From OLB7 sp966250335 (GTDB lineage Bacteria; Bacteroidota; Ignavibacteria; OLB7), in NCBI GenBank assembly GCA_966250335.1, contig CBINGZ010000032.1, positions 4,367 to 68,366 of the forward strand: a stretch of DNA of 64,000 bases, in the 5' to 3' direction. Under the pieces are notes generated by a model. It did no database searches and was not told where the DNA came from. It was given only the letters and a program-made list of their open reading frames with translations. Position numbers and translations under genes: made by a program. Below are positions 16,215-25,156 of the stretch, piece after piece. Each line of letters starts with the position of its first letter. Positions within the stretch are counted from its first letter, which is position 1.

Positions 16215-19200
16215 GTGTCCGCCGGATTCAGCATAGCAATAAAGTTCGGTCCTGAACTCGACGCCGGGAAGCTCAACGGCATGGTTCGGGGCCTCCGGGG
16301 ACAACTACGCTCCTTATTGAACGGGGTGCGGGTGATTGATCCCAAGGGCTTCGTTGAAGGGTTCCGCCAGGCCGAAGGACTCGCCGCGAAGTTCAAAGGA
16401 GCGATGAAGGGACTGCTGGGGGGGAACAAGATCGTGGTCGATGGACAGGAAGCCAACGGTGTGCTTCGTGGCCTTACCCAGACGGCTCGACGTGCCCGTG
16501 ATGCGCTCAGCGATGTAGACGGAGAAGGGAACAGGATCGGCGGGACGTTCGGGAAGCTCAGCGGCCTAGTGAAGGGGGCCGGGCTTGCCGCTCTTGCTGC
16601 CGGTGCCCTTCACCTGGGCGGGGCGATGGTGAAAGGGAACGCGGAGATGGAGGTGTATGAGCGACAGCTTACGACCCTTCTGGGCTCCGCTGCTCAAGCC
16701 AAGACGCGCCTTGCCGAACTCGCACGATTCGGGGCCGAAACTCCCTTCGAACTGCCGGAACTGATAAAGGCCGAGAAGGTCCTTATCGGATTCGGATTAC
16801 AGGGGGAACGGGCGCTCAAGCTCACGGGGAAGTCCGGCGCGGAGCTTCGAACGGTCATCGGTGATATCGCGGCAGGCGTCGGAGTCGGCTTCGACGAATT
16901 GGCCGTGACGTTCGGAAAATTCTCGGCCGGAGCGACGGGTGAAGCGCTGAGTCGCTTGCAGGAGCTGGGGATTGTCACCAAGGAACAGCTTGCCCAGGTC
17001 GGCATCGAGTTCGACAAGGCCGGTTCCCTGGTGTCGCCGATCGACAAGGCGATGACCGCTGCGATCCAGATTGCCGAGAAGAAATTCGGCGGCGGGATGA
17101 AGGGGTTGTCGGAAACCTTCGAAGGTCAGTTATCGACCTTGAAGGATTCGGCGGCGGCAATCTTGAGGGATCTGGGTGCCCCTCTCTTCGCATCGATGAA
17201 GGGGGCGCTCGGCCAGATCAATGGGATTCTCGCCTCACCGGAGTTCACGGCCGCGATCGGAAAAGTCGGTGAGGCGATCGTTCCGATTGCGGAGATCATC
17301 ACCAACACCCTTGCGACCCTTGCCCCGGCGATTACATCGCTGTTGGTGCCGATCGCGGCAACGGTGAAGATCCTTCTCGGACCGATCGCGGACACCGTGG
17401 GAGGGTTGGCAACATCTCTGGGGGGAGCGCTCCAGGCGCTTGCCGGTCCGTTGGGCCTGTTGCTGACGACGTTGGCAACGCAGATCGTCGCGATCGTGAC
17501 GCCGATTCTCTCGGCGCTGCTTCCGGCAATCGATGCGATCCTCGGCGCACTTTCGCCGGTGTTGGGGGCGGTCGCAAACCTGCTTGCGATCATTGTTCCA
17601 CTGGTCGTCGCGTTCAATCCGCTCACGGCCATACTGTCGATCGCCGCTCAACTTCTCAGTGGGATCGTTCAGGCGATTGCCCCTCTTATCGAAGGGTTCG
17701 CACGAATGGCGCAGCAGCTCCTCGGGGAGCTTCAACCGGCATTCGCGGCGATCAGTGAGGTCGTGCAAATCTTCGCCGGGTTGTTGGCTGAGGGGCTGGG
17801 CTTTGCGATCAAGACCGTGATCGACATCGGGTTCGCCTTGCTGTCGGCGATCGGGCAACTGATAGCGGCGTTCATCGGGGCGAAGAACGGCGGGGATGCG
17901 TTCCAGAAGATTCTGGGCTTCGTACGAAAGGCGGTCGAGTTCGTCCGTGACGGCGTGCTCTCCTTGAAAGCGGCATTGATGGGGATCAAGTCCGCATTCG
18001 AGGTGGTGAAGCAAGTGATCGGTCAGTTCGTTGACGCCGTATCGAATTTCGATATAGCTGGTGCGATCAAGGCATTTGCCGGATTCGGTGAGAAGGTATC
18101 GGCAGCGTATCGGAAGGGCATGGAATCCGTTGCCCAGACGAGCGAGGCGACAGTACAGGCAGTTGAACAGGGAACGGCCGAGGTTGCAACGAAGACCGAA
18201 GAGACGGTCCGTAAGAGCGCCGATGTCGGCAAGAAAGCAGCGAAGACGGTCGAGACCGCTTGGCAGGCGGCAAGTAAGGCATTCACCGACTACAAGAAAC
18301 AATCACAATCCGATAATGATGTAATCCAGCGGAGCCGGGAGCTACTGCGTATCCAGGAGCGTCGTGAGAAGTCGGCGCTCGATGAAGTCCTTGCTGAGCG
18401 TGATAAGCTCAACCTTGCCCAGAAGCAGTTCGACCGGCTCCGGGAACTGTTGAAGCTCGCACCGGATGCGAACGGCGGCTTCACAATCGGCATCGCGCTG
18501 AAGAACAAGGATGAGGCGGCCGCCGCCGAACAGTTGATCCGTGAGACGATCGCAACGCTGGAGGAACAGCGGAACAAGTTCACGGAGATCAGGTTCAAGC
18601 TCCTTCCCGAACTATCGGAAAAGGAGATAGCGGATCTTCAACGTGAACGACTGAATCTGGAGATCACCCTCGGTATCCGGAATCCCCGTGATCTCGACGT
18701 CGCTCTCGAGGACGATCTTGTACGGTTGAAGCGACAGTATGAAGAGTTCACCGATGCGCGAACGAAGCTTCTCGAGACGGCACGGACGGAAGGGATTCTA
18801 TCGGAGGAGGAGTATCAAGCCCAACTGAAGACGGTTCAGGCCGGAGGGCTCCGGGAACAGTATGAACTACAGAAGCAGATTCTGCAGAAGCAGGTCGAAC
18901 TCCGGGATCGACAGGCGGACCGCGAGACGAAGATTCTTGAAGCGAAGCATAAGCGGGAACAGGAACTGGCGGAGCGGTCGGCACGCATCCAACAGCGGAT
19001 CGTGGAGACGGTATTCAAGGTCGCGGAGAAGGTCGCACACAAGGCGATCGATCAACAGAGCGCCCTGGAGAACCGGAAGCTTGAAGCACGGCAGCGCCAA
19101 GGGCTCATCAGCGAGGAACGAGCGGCTGTAGAGAAGGAACGGATCGAAGTGGAGTCGGCGGCACGGCGTGAAGCGCTCGACGCACGGCTCCGGGGCGAAC

Positions 19201-19934
19201 GGTTGGAGGCGGAACGGCAAGCGGCACTCGAGAAGCTCAAGCTCGACCGGGAACAGCTTCGGGAGAAGGAACAACAGGCGCGAAGCTCCGGCCGGATCGA
19301 CGAAGCGAACGGGTTGCTGGACGAGATCGATGAGCTTACATCGGAGATCGAGAAGAAGAGTTCCGTTCTCTCCGGCATCGGTGAGGAGTTGCAGGGGAAT
19401 CTCACCGAGGTATTCAGCAACCTGTTCCAGGGGGACGCCGAGGCGATCAAGAACCCGTTCCGGCAAGGTCTTCAGATCCTCGTAGGGGCGTTGAAGCGGA
19501 TCGCATCGGCGAAGGTCACCGAGGTTCTTCTGGGCTCAATATCGGGCCTAGCAGGAATCCCCGGACTCCTGGCGGCGATCGGGGCCAAGCCGATCATCGA
19601 GGGGGTCATGAACTCGATCCTGGCTCCCGTGTTCAACAGCCTGTTGTCATTCTCGTCAGGCGGCCGGATCGATCAGCCGACGCTGGCAATCGTCGGCGAC
19701 GCGGCACAGCTCGGGGGGAGGAACAGAGAATGGATTTTCACCGACCAACAACTACGATCAATCATGATGGAAGCGGCCGTCGCTGGGCAAGCCGTCGTCG
19801 TTCGGGAACTCCGATCGATGCGCGAGGACATCAACGAGTTCAACGGCCGGATTCATATCGTAGAACGTGATGTCGGAGAGGCATCGAACCGATACGCCGC
19901 ACGGAAGAGACGGCGATCGACACAACGACGATAA
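16215..19934 (+). CDS. Tail tape measure protein
   Basis: A 1239-residue protein read from a GTG that follows TCACCGCCAC. Its layout is typical: N-terminal coiled region, a conserved part around residues 130-300 (YERQLTTLLGSAAQAKTRLAEL, then AETPFELPEL and GEALSRLQELGIVTKEQLAQ) as in the TIGR02675-type tape measure domain, a long hydrophobic stretch about 310-500 with repeated alanine/leucine/isoleucine helices, an extended charged coiled coil about 680-1040, and a C-terminal GGRIDQPTLAIVGD segment like those seen at the ends of other tape measures. It sets tail length and helps DNA entry into the cell. Confidence 0.92.
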   Translation: MSAGFSIAIKFGPELDAGKLNGMVRGLRGQLRSLLNGVRVIDPKGFVEGFRQAEGLAAKFKGAMKGLLGGNKIVVDGQEANGVLRGLTQTARRARDALSDVDGEGNRIGGTFGKLSGLVKGAGLAALAAGALHLGGAMVKGNAEMEVYERQLTTLLGSAAQAKTRLAELARFGAETPFELPELIKAEKVLIGFGLQGERALKLTGKSGAELRTVIGDIAAGVGVGFDELAVTFGKFSAGATGEALSRLQELGIVTKEQLAQVGIEFDKAGSLVSPIDKAMTAAIQIAEKKFGGGMKGLSETFEGQLSTLKDSAAAILRDLGAPLFASMKGALGQINGILASPEFTAAIGKVGEAIVPIAEIITNTLATLAPAITSLLVPIAATVKILLGPIADTVGGLATSLGGALQALAGPLGLLLTTLATQIVAIVTPILSALLPAIDAILGALSPVLGAVANLLAIIVPLVVAFNPLTAILSIAAQLLSGIVQAIAPLIEGFARMAQQLLGELQPAFAAISEVVQIFAGLLAEGLGFAIKTVIDIGFALLSAIGQLIAAFIGAKNGGDAFQKILGFVRKAVEFVRDGVLSLKAALMGIKSAFEVVKQVIGQFVDAVSNFDIAGAIKAFAGFGEKVSAAYRKGMESVAQTSEATVQAVEQGTAEVATKTEETVRKSADVGKKAAKTVETAWQAASKAFTDYKKQSQSDNDVIQRSRELLRIQERREKSALDEVLAERDKLNLAQKQFDRLRELLKLAPDANGGFTIGIALKNKDEAAAAEQLIRETIATLEEQRNKFTEIRFKLLPELSEKEIADLQRERLNLEITLGIRNPRDLDVALEDDLVRLKRQYEEFTDARTKLLETARTEGILSEEEYQAQLKTVQAGGLREQYELQKQILQKQVELRDRQADRETKILEAKHKREQELAERSARIQQRIVETVFKVAEKVAHKAIDQQSALENRKLEARQRQGLISEERAAVEKERIEVESAARREALDARLRGERLEAERQAALEKLKLDREQLREKEQQARSSGRIDEANGLLDEIDELTSEIEKKSSVLSGIGEELQGNLTEVFSNLFQGDAEAIKNPFRQGLQILVGALKRIASAKVTEVLLGSISGLAGIPGLLAAIGAKPIIEGVMNSILAPVFNSLLSFSSGGRIDQPTLAIVGDAAQLGGRNREWIFTDQQLRSIMMEAAVAGQAVVVRELRSMREDINEFNGRIHIVERDVGEASNRYAARKRRRSTQRR

Positions 19935-19955
19935 GTACACCACCATATACCGACA

Positions 19956-20600
19956 ATGATAGACAACTTCGAGATTGACGTTCTCAAATGGCTGACGGGA
20001 CAGGTCAACGGCCTCGGCACGGCTCACACGCCGTGGATACTCATGTTCACGACACCCCCAGGTGAAGACGGGACCGGCGGCGTAGAGGTCGCTGTATCGG
20101 GATATGCGCGCCAGAACAGTTCCGGGAAATGGAGTGTGCCCGCCGGATCACCAACCACCGTAACGACAAACGCGGAGATCGACTTCGGAACCTTCAACGG
20201 TGACACTCCTGGCTATATCAAGGCCCTCGGAATTATCAGTGCCTCAACCGGAGGAACCTTGCGGCAGGTCATACGATTGCAGGGGCCGCGCAAAGGGTTT
20301 ACGGCATCGGCGACCACCGATACGTTCACGGTCGCGGCTCATGGCTTTACCGATGGAACGCGGGTCGTGTTCGAAATCGCTCCTGGGTTCACCGTTCCGG
20401 GAGGGATCACCGCCGGTACGACCTATTATCTCCGGGACACTTCGACGAACGCATTCAAGGTGGCGGCAACGTTGGGAGGAGCAGCGATCGACCTTTCCTC
20501 GGATGGATACGGATACGTGATGCAGGACAAGAGTAAGCCGGTGTTCGCGGGCGACCCGGTCAAGATTCCCGCCGGAGAACTCTCAATCTCGTTGGACTGA
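19956..20600 (+). CDS. Phage tail-tip/fibre-associated protein
   Basis: The 214-residue protein has an N-terminal domain (MIDNFEIDVLKWLTGQ, then AHTPWILMFTTPPGEDGTGG) and a second beta-domain from about residue 105 with TDTFTVAAHGFTDGTRVVFE and ITAGTTYYLRDTSTNAFKVA. The second module is a common beta element on phage tail fibres. It is the first gene after the tape measure, where distal tail and fibre genes lie. The exact role is inferred. Confidence 0.6.
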   Translation: MIDNFEIDVLKWLTGQVNGLGTAHTPWILMFTTPPGEDGTGGVEVAVSGYARQNSSGKWSVPAGSPTTVTTNAEIDFGTFNGDTPGYIKALGIISASTGGTLRQVIRLQGPRKGFTASATTDTFTVAAHGFTDGTRVVFEIAPGFTVPGGITAGTTYYLRDTSTNAFKVAATLGGAAIDLSSDGYGYVMQDKSKPVFAGDPVKIPAGELSISLD

Positions 20601-20601
20601 T

Positions 20602-21438
20602 ATGGCATATCCGGAATATCACGATAGGATCAAGGAAACGACCACGACCACGGGAACAGGCTCGTATCTGTTGTCCGGGGTCGTGGCGGGATTCCTCCCG
20701 TTCTCCGATCGGTACGCATCCGGCACCGGGCTGGAATACCTCGTGTACGAAGGAAGTACATGGGAGATCGGATTCGGCACCTTCACACCGGGCTCCCCGG
20801 CGACCATATCACGCGATACGATCATTGCCAGTTCAAACAGCGGATCGCCGGTGAATTGGGGCACCGGCACCCGAACGATAGTTGCCACGGTCTCGGGGCG
20901 TTCGTTGAACAGGCTCCGGATTCCGATCCGGTCCGGGCGGCAGTCAGGGAAGGTCTATCCGTGGCCGGGTGGGGATCTGACAACGAAGAGTTTGAACCCC
21001 AGCGGAGCCTACTTTTCCAAGGTGCCGATCGAGACGCGGCGAACCTTTACCGAGATTGCCGTTCACGTCGTCTCTCCGATGTCGTCGGGGAAACGGCTAT
21101 GGCTGGCGGCCTGTTCCGTCGGCAACAACGGATTGCCGGATACCGTCCTCGTTGACGGTATGGTCACGGCCGACGTGACCGGAAAGCGTTCCATCACGTT
21201 CTCGAAAACGATCGATCCGCAATGGCTGGCCCTTGTGGTCGGGGCCGAAGAGACATGCGTGATCCAGGCGATTGCATGTCCGTCGATGACCTCGGTCTGG
21301 GGTATGGACGACTTCACAGTTCAGCAGCGCTCGCTCTATTACTATGAATTCCTGTGGAACAGCAAGCCGACACAGTTCCCGGAGGCGAATCTGTACCGGG
21401 AGACATCACCGCAACCCTTGATAAACATATCGTTCTAA
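20602..21438 (+). CDS. Phage tail fibre/receptor-region protein
   Basis: A 278-residue protein starting 1 base after the preceding stop. The N-terminal 95 residues (DRIKETTTTTGTGSYLLSG, then TPGSPATISRDTII and NSGSPVNWGTGTRTIVAT) form a repeated fibre-shaft module found at the start of many tail-fibre genes. The rest is a beta-rich domain without a recognised family, ending in aromatic-rich RSLYYYEFLWNSKPTQFPE, plausible as a receptor-binding head. No chaperone domain is seen. Confidence 0.62.
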   Translation: MAYPEYHDRIKETTTTTGTGSYLLSGVVAGFLPFSDRYASGTGLEYLVYEGSTWEIGFGTFTPGSPATISRDTIIASSNSGSPVNWGTGTRTIVATVSGRSLNRLRIPIRSGRQSGKVYPWPGGDLTTKSLNPSGAYFSKVPIETRRTFTEIAVHVVSPMSSGKRLWLAACSVGNNGLPDTVLVDGMVTADVTGKRSITFSKTIDPQWLALVVGAEETCVIQAIACPSMTSVWGMDDFTVQQRSLYYYEFLWNSKPTQFPEANLYRETSPQPLINISF

Positions 21439-21439
21439 T

Positions 21440-21742
21440 ATGGATTTCCCGTTGAATCCGCTCCAGTCCGTCGATCCCTTGGAAACGGCGCGCAAGCAGC
21501 GAACACTCTATATCCTGGATCGAATGTACTACGGAGCAATCGACGACCTTCACAGTGAAGGGCTTGTCGGCCCGGTCGCCGAGCGCATCGCAAACACGAT
21601 GGTCCTGGAGACGCTTCCCGGCGACATCCGCGCACGACTGGAAGTAAAGACCGGGCTCCGGCGGAGCCGTGCCGTTGAACTGTTCGACCTTCTGGACGCT
21701 GCCGGGTCGTGCGATGACGTGGAAAGAGTTCCGATAGAATAA
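21440..21742 (+). CDS. Small hypothetical phage protein
   Basis: A 100-residue helical protein beginning 1 base after the fibre gene stop. It contains KQRTLYILDRMYYGAIDDL and TGLRRSRAVELFDLLDAAG, with no membrane segment or known motif. Tight spacing indicates co-translation with the fibre gene. It may be a fibre chaperone or small tail component, but nothing in the sequence proves that. Confidence 0.5.
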   Translation: MDFPLNPLQSVDPLETARKQRTLYILDRMYYGAIDDLHSEGLVGPVAERIANTMVLETLPGDIRARLEVKTGLRRSRAVELFDLLDAAGSCDDVERVPIE

Positions 21743-21757
21743 CGATCTAGTTGCGAT

Positions 21758-22792
21758 ATGTTAGGACATGGCGGAGTTTCCGAGTACGGGCTGAATGACT
21801 ATCCGGTCAATGAGAGGGCGGCGGTCACGTTGTCGGCCGAGGCGTACCAGGCATCGAGCGGCTATATCTCCGCCGTCGTCCTACGAGTGACCACGGGAGA
21901 GCATCGGATAACAGCGGGGTATTCCTGTCATGTCGGTGTATGGCCGCTCATAGTGGGAAGGGGATGGACGGGAACCAACAGTACAGCCCAGGCAAGCGCC
22001 GTGCGCCGGTTCTCTGCATCATGGTTGGGAATCATGACCGTTGAAGGAGGGGCAAGGGTTCCTCGTGCTCTTCCCACGAGCGGATACGATACGGGCGTGT
22101 CCATGACCGAACTCGGTACTGCACCGCTCTTTGGGGGAAGCTCCTCCACCAAAGGCGATGCTGTCGGCCAAGCTCAGGCGGCAATGATCGTTGTCGGAGG
22201 ATTAAACGGCGTTGTACGTTCTTCGGGGGTGATATGGCTCGAGAGGGACATCAACGGCAAGGCCGGGTCGATAGAGCTATGGACGGCGCTCCTGGAGATG
22301 AGGCGAGACATAGGAGGAAGCACTAGATCGATGATTGGGACCCGTGGGGGTATGCAGCTCATCCCCCAGATCGTCGGGCGGAGTATCGCTTACAGGGGAG
22401 TGACCGGGACGCTATCGTTCCTTCACTATCTCGCCGGAGACGAGGCGGTCGGAACAATCGGCATGGGAAGGGCCAGTGTTGTTCGCAACGCTGCCGGTGA
22501 CACAGTGATTCACCCGATAGGGACCGGCAACGTGCAATCCGGCTGTATCGTAACGGGTGGGGCAATGACCGTCTTGGAAGCGATAGCCGCAACAATGATC
22601 GTTCGTTCCCCAAGCGGCGTCGAATACAGCCTCTCCGACGAAAGCGGAACGGTCCTTATCATCGTACCGATCAACATCTCATCCGGACGGCTTGTACGGG
22701 TCGATTCCGAAGTACGGCACAACTATGTTTATGATGAGCAGAGGACAATAGCCGTTCAAGCCGACTCACGGCGGGTAGAAGCCTTCATATAG
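21758..22792 (+). CDS. Hypothetical phage fibre-region protein
   Basis: The 344-residue protein is rich in glycine, serine and beta-branched residues, with many short strands (AAVTLSAEAYQASSGYISAV, RSIAYRGVTGTLSFLHYL, GCIVTGGAMTVLEAIAATMI). This composition is typical of surface-exposed phage fibre or spike proteins. No catalytic motif or known family was recognised. It lies between fibre genes in the distal-tail block. Confidence 0.5.
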   Translation: MLGHGGVSEYGLNDYPVNERAAVTLSAEAYQASSGYISAVVLRVTTGEHRITAGYSCHVGVWPLIVGRGWTGTNSTAQASAVRRFSASWLGIMTVEGGARVPRALPTSGYDTGVSMTELGTAPLFGGSSSTKGDAVGQAQAAMIVVGGLNGVVRSSGVIWLERDINGKAGSIELWTALLEMRRDIGGSTRSMIGTRGGMQLIPQIVGRSIAYRGVTGTLSFLHYLAGDEAVGTIGMGRASVVRNAAGDTVIHPIGTGNVQSGCIVTGGAMTVLEAIAATMIVRSPSGVEYSLSDESGTVLIIVPINISSGRLVRVDSEVRHNYVYDEQRTIAVQADSRRVEAFI

Positions 22793-22831
22793 TCTCGACG
22801 GTCATGCATAACCACTAGAACAAGAAAACGC

Positions 22832-23116
22832 ATGATACATGAACAGAAGTACGGGATAGCGCCCGGCGATATCGACGACTTCCCGTTTGACTTCTCAAAA
22901 CCTCTTATGGCACGAGGTAACCTTACGCTTACGGATGTTGAATTCTTCGTATCACCCGAAGGACCGCAGATAGAGTCGAGCAACTACACGGCAACGGCTG
23001 CCGTTGTTCGACTGTCAGGATTCGTTCAGGGGCTAACCTACCGGATAACGTGTAGGGGGATAGCTGGAACTTTGGTGCTCAATAGAAGCACTACTGTCAA
23101 GTGTATCCCGCGTTGA
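22832..23116 (+). CDS. Phage fibre-tail adaptor-like protein
   Basis: A 94-residue protein with the pattern DFPFDFSKPLMARGNLTLTD, then SSNYTATAAVVRLSGFVQGL and TYRITCRGIAGTLVLNRST. Small Ig-like proteins with this order (planned D-F-S-x-P-L start, T-A-T-x-V-x-L-S-G centre, T-Y-x-I-T end) are known as fibre-tail adaptors. It is the last structural gene of the rightward operon. Confidence 0.6.
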   Translation: MIHEQKYGIAPGDIDDFPFDFSKPLMARGNLTLTDVEFFVSPEGPQIESSNYTATAAVVRLSGFVQGLTYRITCRGIAGTLVLNRSTTVKCIPR

Positions 23117-23135
23117 GCATGAAGTAAGTGACGAT

Positions 23136-23161
23136 ATAACTATCTTTACCCTTATAGTTAT
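23136..23161. repeat. Inverted repeat after the structural operon
   Basis: ATAACTAT and ATAGTTAT face each other across 10 bases (CTTTACCCTT). The repeat sits 20 bases after the last structural gene and 10 bases before the ATG of the next gene. It could be an operator or a weak terminator; there is no T run after it. Confidence 0.4.
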
Positions 23162-23170
23162 GTTCTCAGT

Positions 23171-23950
23171 ATGAAGAACCTCAAGAACATCCATCTTTCT
23201 CCCACGGAACAAATCGCTATTGTGACTGCGATCGCATTCACGTGTAGTGCTGCCTACGTTTACGGTGCATCAACTGTAATCGGAGTGAATCTTCTCCAGT
23301 ATCTGTCTCTTACGGATTATCCACTTATCGCCGCTAGCAAGTTCGCCCCAGGTTTCATTGCTCTCCTACCTTATATGCTATCCCTTCTATTCTACGATAG
23401 AATCCGAAAAGCCTACAGAGATGACCTCCGGGCTGAGCGGTCAAGAGGTTCATTACGGCGCGAGTGGCTGCCGCCATTGTTGTTTGCGTTTCGGCTTATC
23501 GCTATGCTCATCCTTGTAGGTGTAGCTGCAACGTACCTTCCCACTGCATTCGGGGGACCAGAACCTGGAATAACGATCCGGTCAATCATTCATCTTGCTG
23601 TCTCTGTTGGGTGGTTTTTCGGCGTTCGTTGGCTCTTCGGCCGTAGCGTTACTGATGAGAAAGGAAATGTTCATACTATCATCGCGTTCATTACGCTTGG
23701 CCCACTCTTTTTATTCACTTTCTTTGTATCTGGATACAAACATGGTGAAAGGTCGGTCGCTGGCAATGTTCCCTCAGTAGTTATCCACCATGATAATGAC
23801 ACCCTGTTCGGCCGACTCCTCTTCACGCTCGCTAACGGCGTAATCCTGATGAGGGACTCTTCCAAAGGGGTAACGTACGTTCCAACAGATTATATTGACT
23901 ATATGAGAGAGTATAGAGCAACCGACAAAAGAGATTCAGTTGCGAAGTGA
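23171..23950 (+). CDS. Integral membrane protein of unknown function
   Basis: A 259-residue protein with about five hydrophobic stretches: residues 15-45, 52-72, 102-122, 137-157 and 168-185. The soluble C-terminal part is about 65 residues (SVVIHHDNDTLFGRLLF to DKRDSVAK). No enzyme motif was recognised. Codon use is more AT-rich than the structural genes, and an inverted repeat sits in its leader, which suggests separate control. It could be a lysogenic-conversion (moron) gene or a superinfection-exclusion protein; this is inference. Confidence 0.5.
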   Translation: MKNLKNIHLSPTEQIAIVTAIAFTCSAAYVYGASTVIGVNLLQYLSLTDYPLIAASKFAPGFIALLPYMLSLLFYDRIRKAYRDDLRAERSRGSLRREWLPPLLFAFRLIAMLILVGVAATYLPTAFGGPEPGITIRSIIHLAVSVGWFFGVRWLFGRSVTDEKGNVHTIIAFITLGPLFLFTFFVSGYKHGERSVAGNVPSVVIHHDNDTLFGRLLFTLANGVILMRDSSKGVTYVPTDYIDYMREYRATDKRDSVAK

Positions 23951-23958
23951 GAGGGGTA

Positions 23959-23989
23959 TTGCATTAGTTCGATTAATGCACTATATTGT
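23959..23989 (+). promoter_or_regulatory. Promoter with embedded operator palindrome, site 1
   Basis: TTG (23959-23961) is followed after 20 bases by TATATTGT (23982-23989), close to the Bacteroidota TTG-N20-TAnnTTTG promoter. The spacer is almost filled by a 21-base palindrome, TGCATTA-N7-TAATGCA (23960-23980). The same half-sites recur at 25087-25107 and, less perfectly, at 24771-24791. It would drive the RadC-like gene with a leader of about 150 bases. Confidence 0.55.
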
Positions 23990-24146
23990 TCCCGTTAGAA
24001 ATACGTATCGCTTCACGGCAGGTCACCCGACGACTGCCTTGGGCTCTTGCCCTCCGTCGAAGTCGCTTGCAACTCCAATACCGTCGATCGGCGAGAGTAG
24101 GGAGCGATACATTGATCTTCCCCCTGATCAAAAAAGATCCTTGAAT

Positions 24147-24692
24147 ATGGCAACATACGACGTATATTCGACGGCAGAGCCGCTACCCTTTACGGGTACG
24201 ATCCGAGACTTTACAACGATCGAGACGATCTACAAGAGAACAATCAGAACGGTAGTCCTGCGGATTAAGCGGGATATCGTTGCTGAAGGTGAAGAGCTGA
24301 TGAATGTGGTCGATACGCCCGGCGAAGCTTACGAGATTCTAAAGGCGATCTTTCAAACTCTTGATGACGACCAGGAACACTTCGTTCTACTGGTCCTGAA
24401 CGTCGCGAACGACGTGACCGGATTCAAGTTGATCTCCTCCGGGGCGCAGGATTCTACCGTAGCTGACTCAAAGATAGTCTTTCGGAATGCCTTGTTTCTG
24501 GGAGCACGGAGTATCATCGTCGCTCACAATCATCCCTCCGGCAACCCTCGACCTTCCTCCCATGATATTAGTACGACTCGACAGCTTGTCCTTGGTGGAC
24601 AATTGATTGACATACCCGTTCTGGATCACCTTATCTTGGTAGGTGGTAGCTTCATCTCCATACGCAAGATTCGCCCGGATTGCTTCGAGTAG
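24147..24692 (+). CDS. RadC-like JAB-domain protein
   Basis: A 181-residue protein taken from the ATG at 24147; the reading frame is open further upstream but that part overlaps the promoter. The JAMM metal-binding motif AHNHPSGNPRPSSHD is intact near residues 128-142, as is DHLILVGG near 160. The N-terminal HhH region of chromosomal RadC (about 225 residues) is missing, as in the short RadC-like proteins of mobile elements. RadC-like JAB proteins are common on prophages and plasmids; their chemical role is not settled. The operator-like palindrome upstream suggests it belongs to an early or lysogeny regulon. Confidence 0.8.
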   Translation: MATYDVYSTAEPLPFTGTIRDFTTIETIYKRTIRTVVLRIKRDIVAEGEELMNVVDTPGEAYEILKAIFQTLDDDQEHFVLLVLNVANDVTGFKLISSGAQDSTVADSKIVFRNALFLGARSIIVAHNHPSGNPRPSSHDISTTRQLVLGGQLIDIPVLDHLILVGGSFISIRKIRPDCFE

Positions 24693-24769
24693 AGCAGGTA
24701 GTTTGCTCGGATAGAGCTTCAGAGGATGTCTTCGTATCGGGCTGAGGTAGGCAAAGGGGGCTCTCCTTC

Positions 24770-24796
24770 TTGCATTACGTCGGTTAATTGTATATT
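24770..24796 (+). promoter_or_regulatory. Promoter-like site 3 with degenerate palindrome
   Basis: TTG (24770-24772), the half-site TGCATTA (24771-24777), seven bases, then TAATTGT (24785-24791), followed by TATATT (24791-24796) only 5 bases before the ATG of the next gene. It resembles the sites at 23959 and 25086, but the right half-site is degenerate and the spacer two bases shorter. If TATATT is the -10/-7 element the transcript would start at or near the ATG. Confidence 0.4.
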
Positions 24797-24801
24797 CTGG
24801 A

Positions 24802-25047
24802 ATGGCACGTGAGTATACTACCGAAGACATCCTGAGCGAACTGCAGGTCACCGACCCCGCGAAGCGGAAGGTCGTGCAGGTTCGTTTAGCGCAATTGCGC
24901 TTAGGGCATAAGACGCGCACCACAACGCACGCTCCCCAATTGGAAGAAGGACGGCATTGGAGGAAGGTTGCTCGTTCTGTCGTGTTCACAGAGGAGGGGA
25001 AGAACGAGGCCATCAGGCTTCTGGAAAATCATATCGACACCAGATAA
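24802..25047 (+). CDS. Small DNA-binding-like protein
   Basis: An 81-residue basic protein: REYTTEDILSELQVTDPAKRKVVQVRLAQLRLG looks like a helix-turn-helix, followed by a basic strand region (RHWRKVARSVVFTEEGKNEAI) like the recognition end of MerR/excisionase-type winged helices. Size and position in the prophage right arm suggest an excisionase- or repressor-like regulator, possibly the protein that binds the TGCATTA palindromes nearby. This is inference; no family was assigned. A start almost on top of the -10-like TATATT suggests leaderless translation. Confidence 0.5.
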   Translation: MAREYTTEDILSELQVTDPAKRKVVQVRLAQLRLGHKTRTTTHAPQLEEGRHWRKVARSVVFTEEGKNEAIRLLENHIDTR

Positions 25048-25085
25048 AATTTTACCTTCAGACATAATTATCTGACCTACGCCCA

Positions 25086-25116
25086 TTGCATTAACTGAGT
25101 TAATGCAGTAAGTTTG
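25086..25116 (+). promoter_or_regulatory. Bacteroidota-type promoter with perfect operator palindrome, site 2
   Basis: TTG (25086-25088), 20 bases, then TAAGTTTG (25109-25116) matches TTG-N20-TAnnTTTG exactly. The spacer holds the perfect 21-base palindrome TGCATTAACT-G-AGTTAATGCA (25087-25107). A protein bound here would block the polymerase. The transcript would start near 25123 and cover the J-domain gene at 25157. Confidence 0.65.
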
Positions 25117-25156
25117 TTCTGTAGTTAATCAACAACGACAACAGAACAACGGCACA

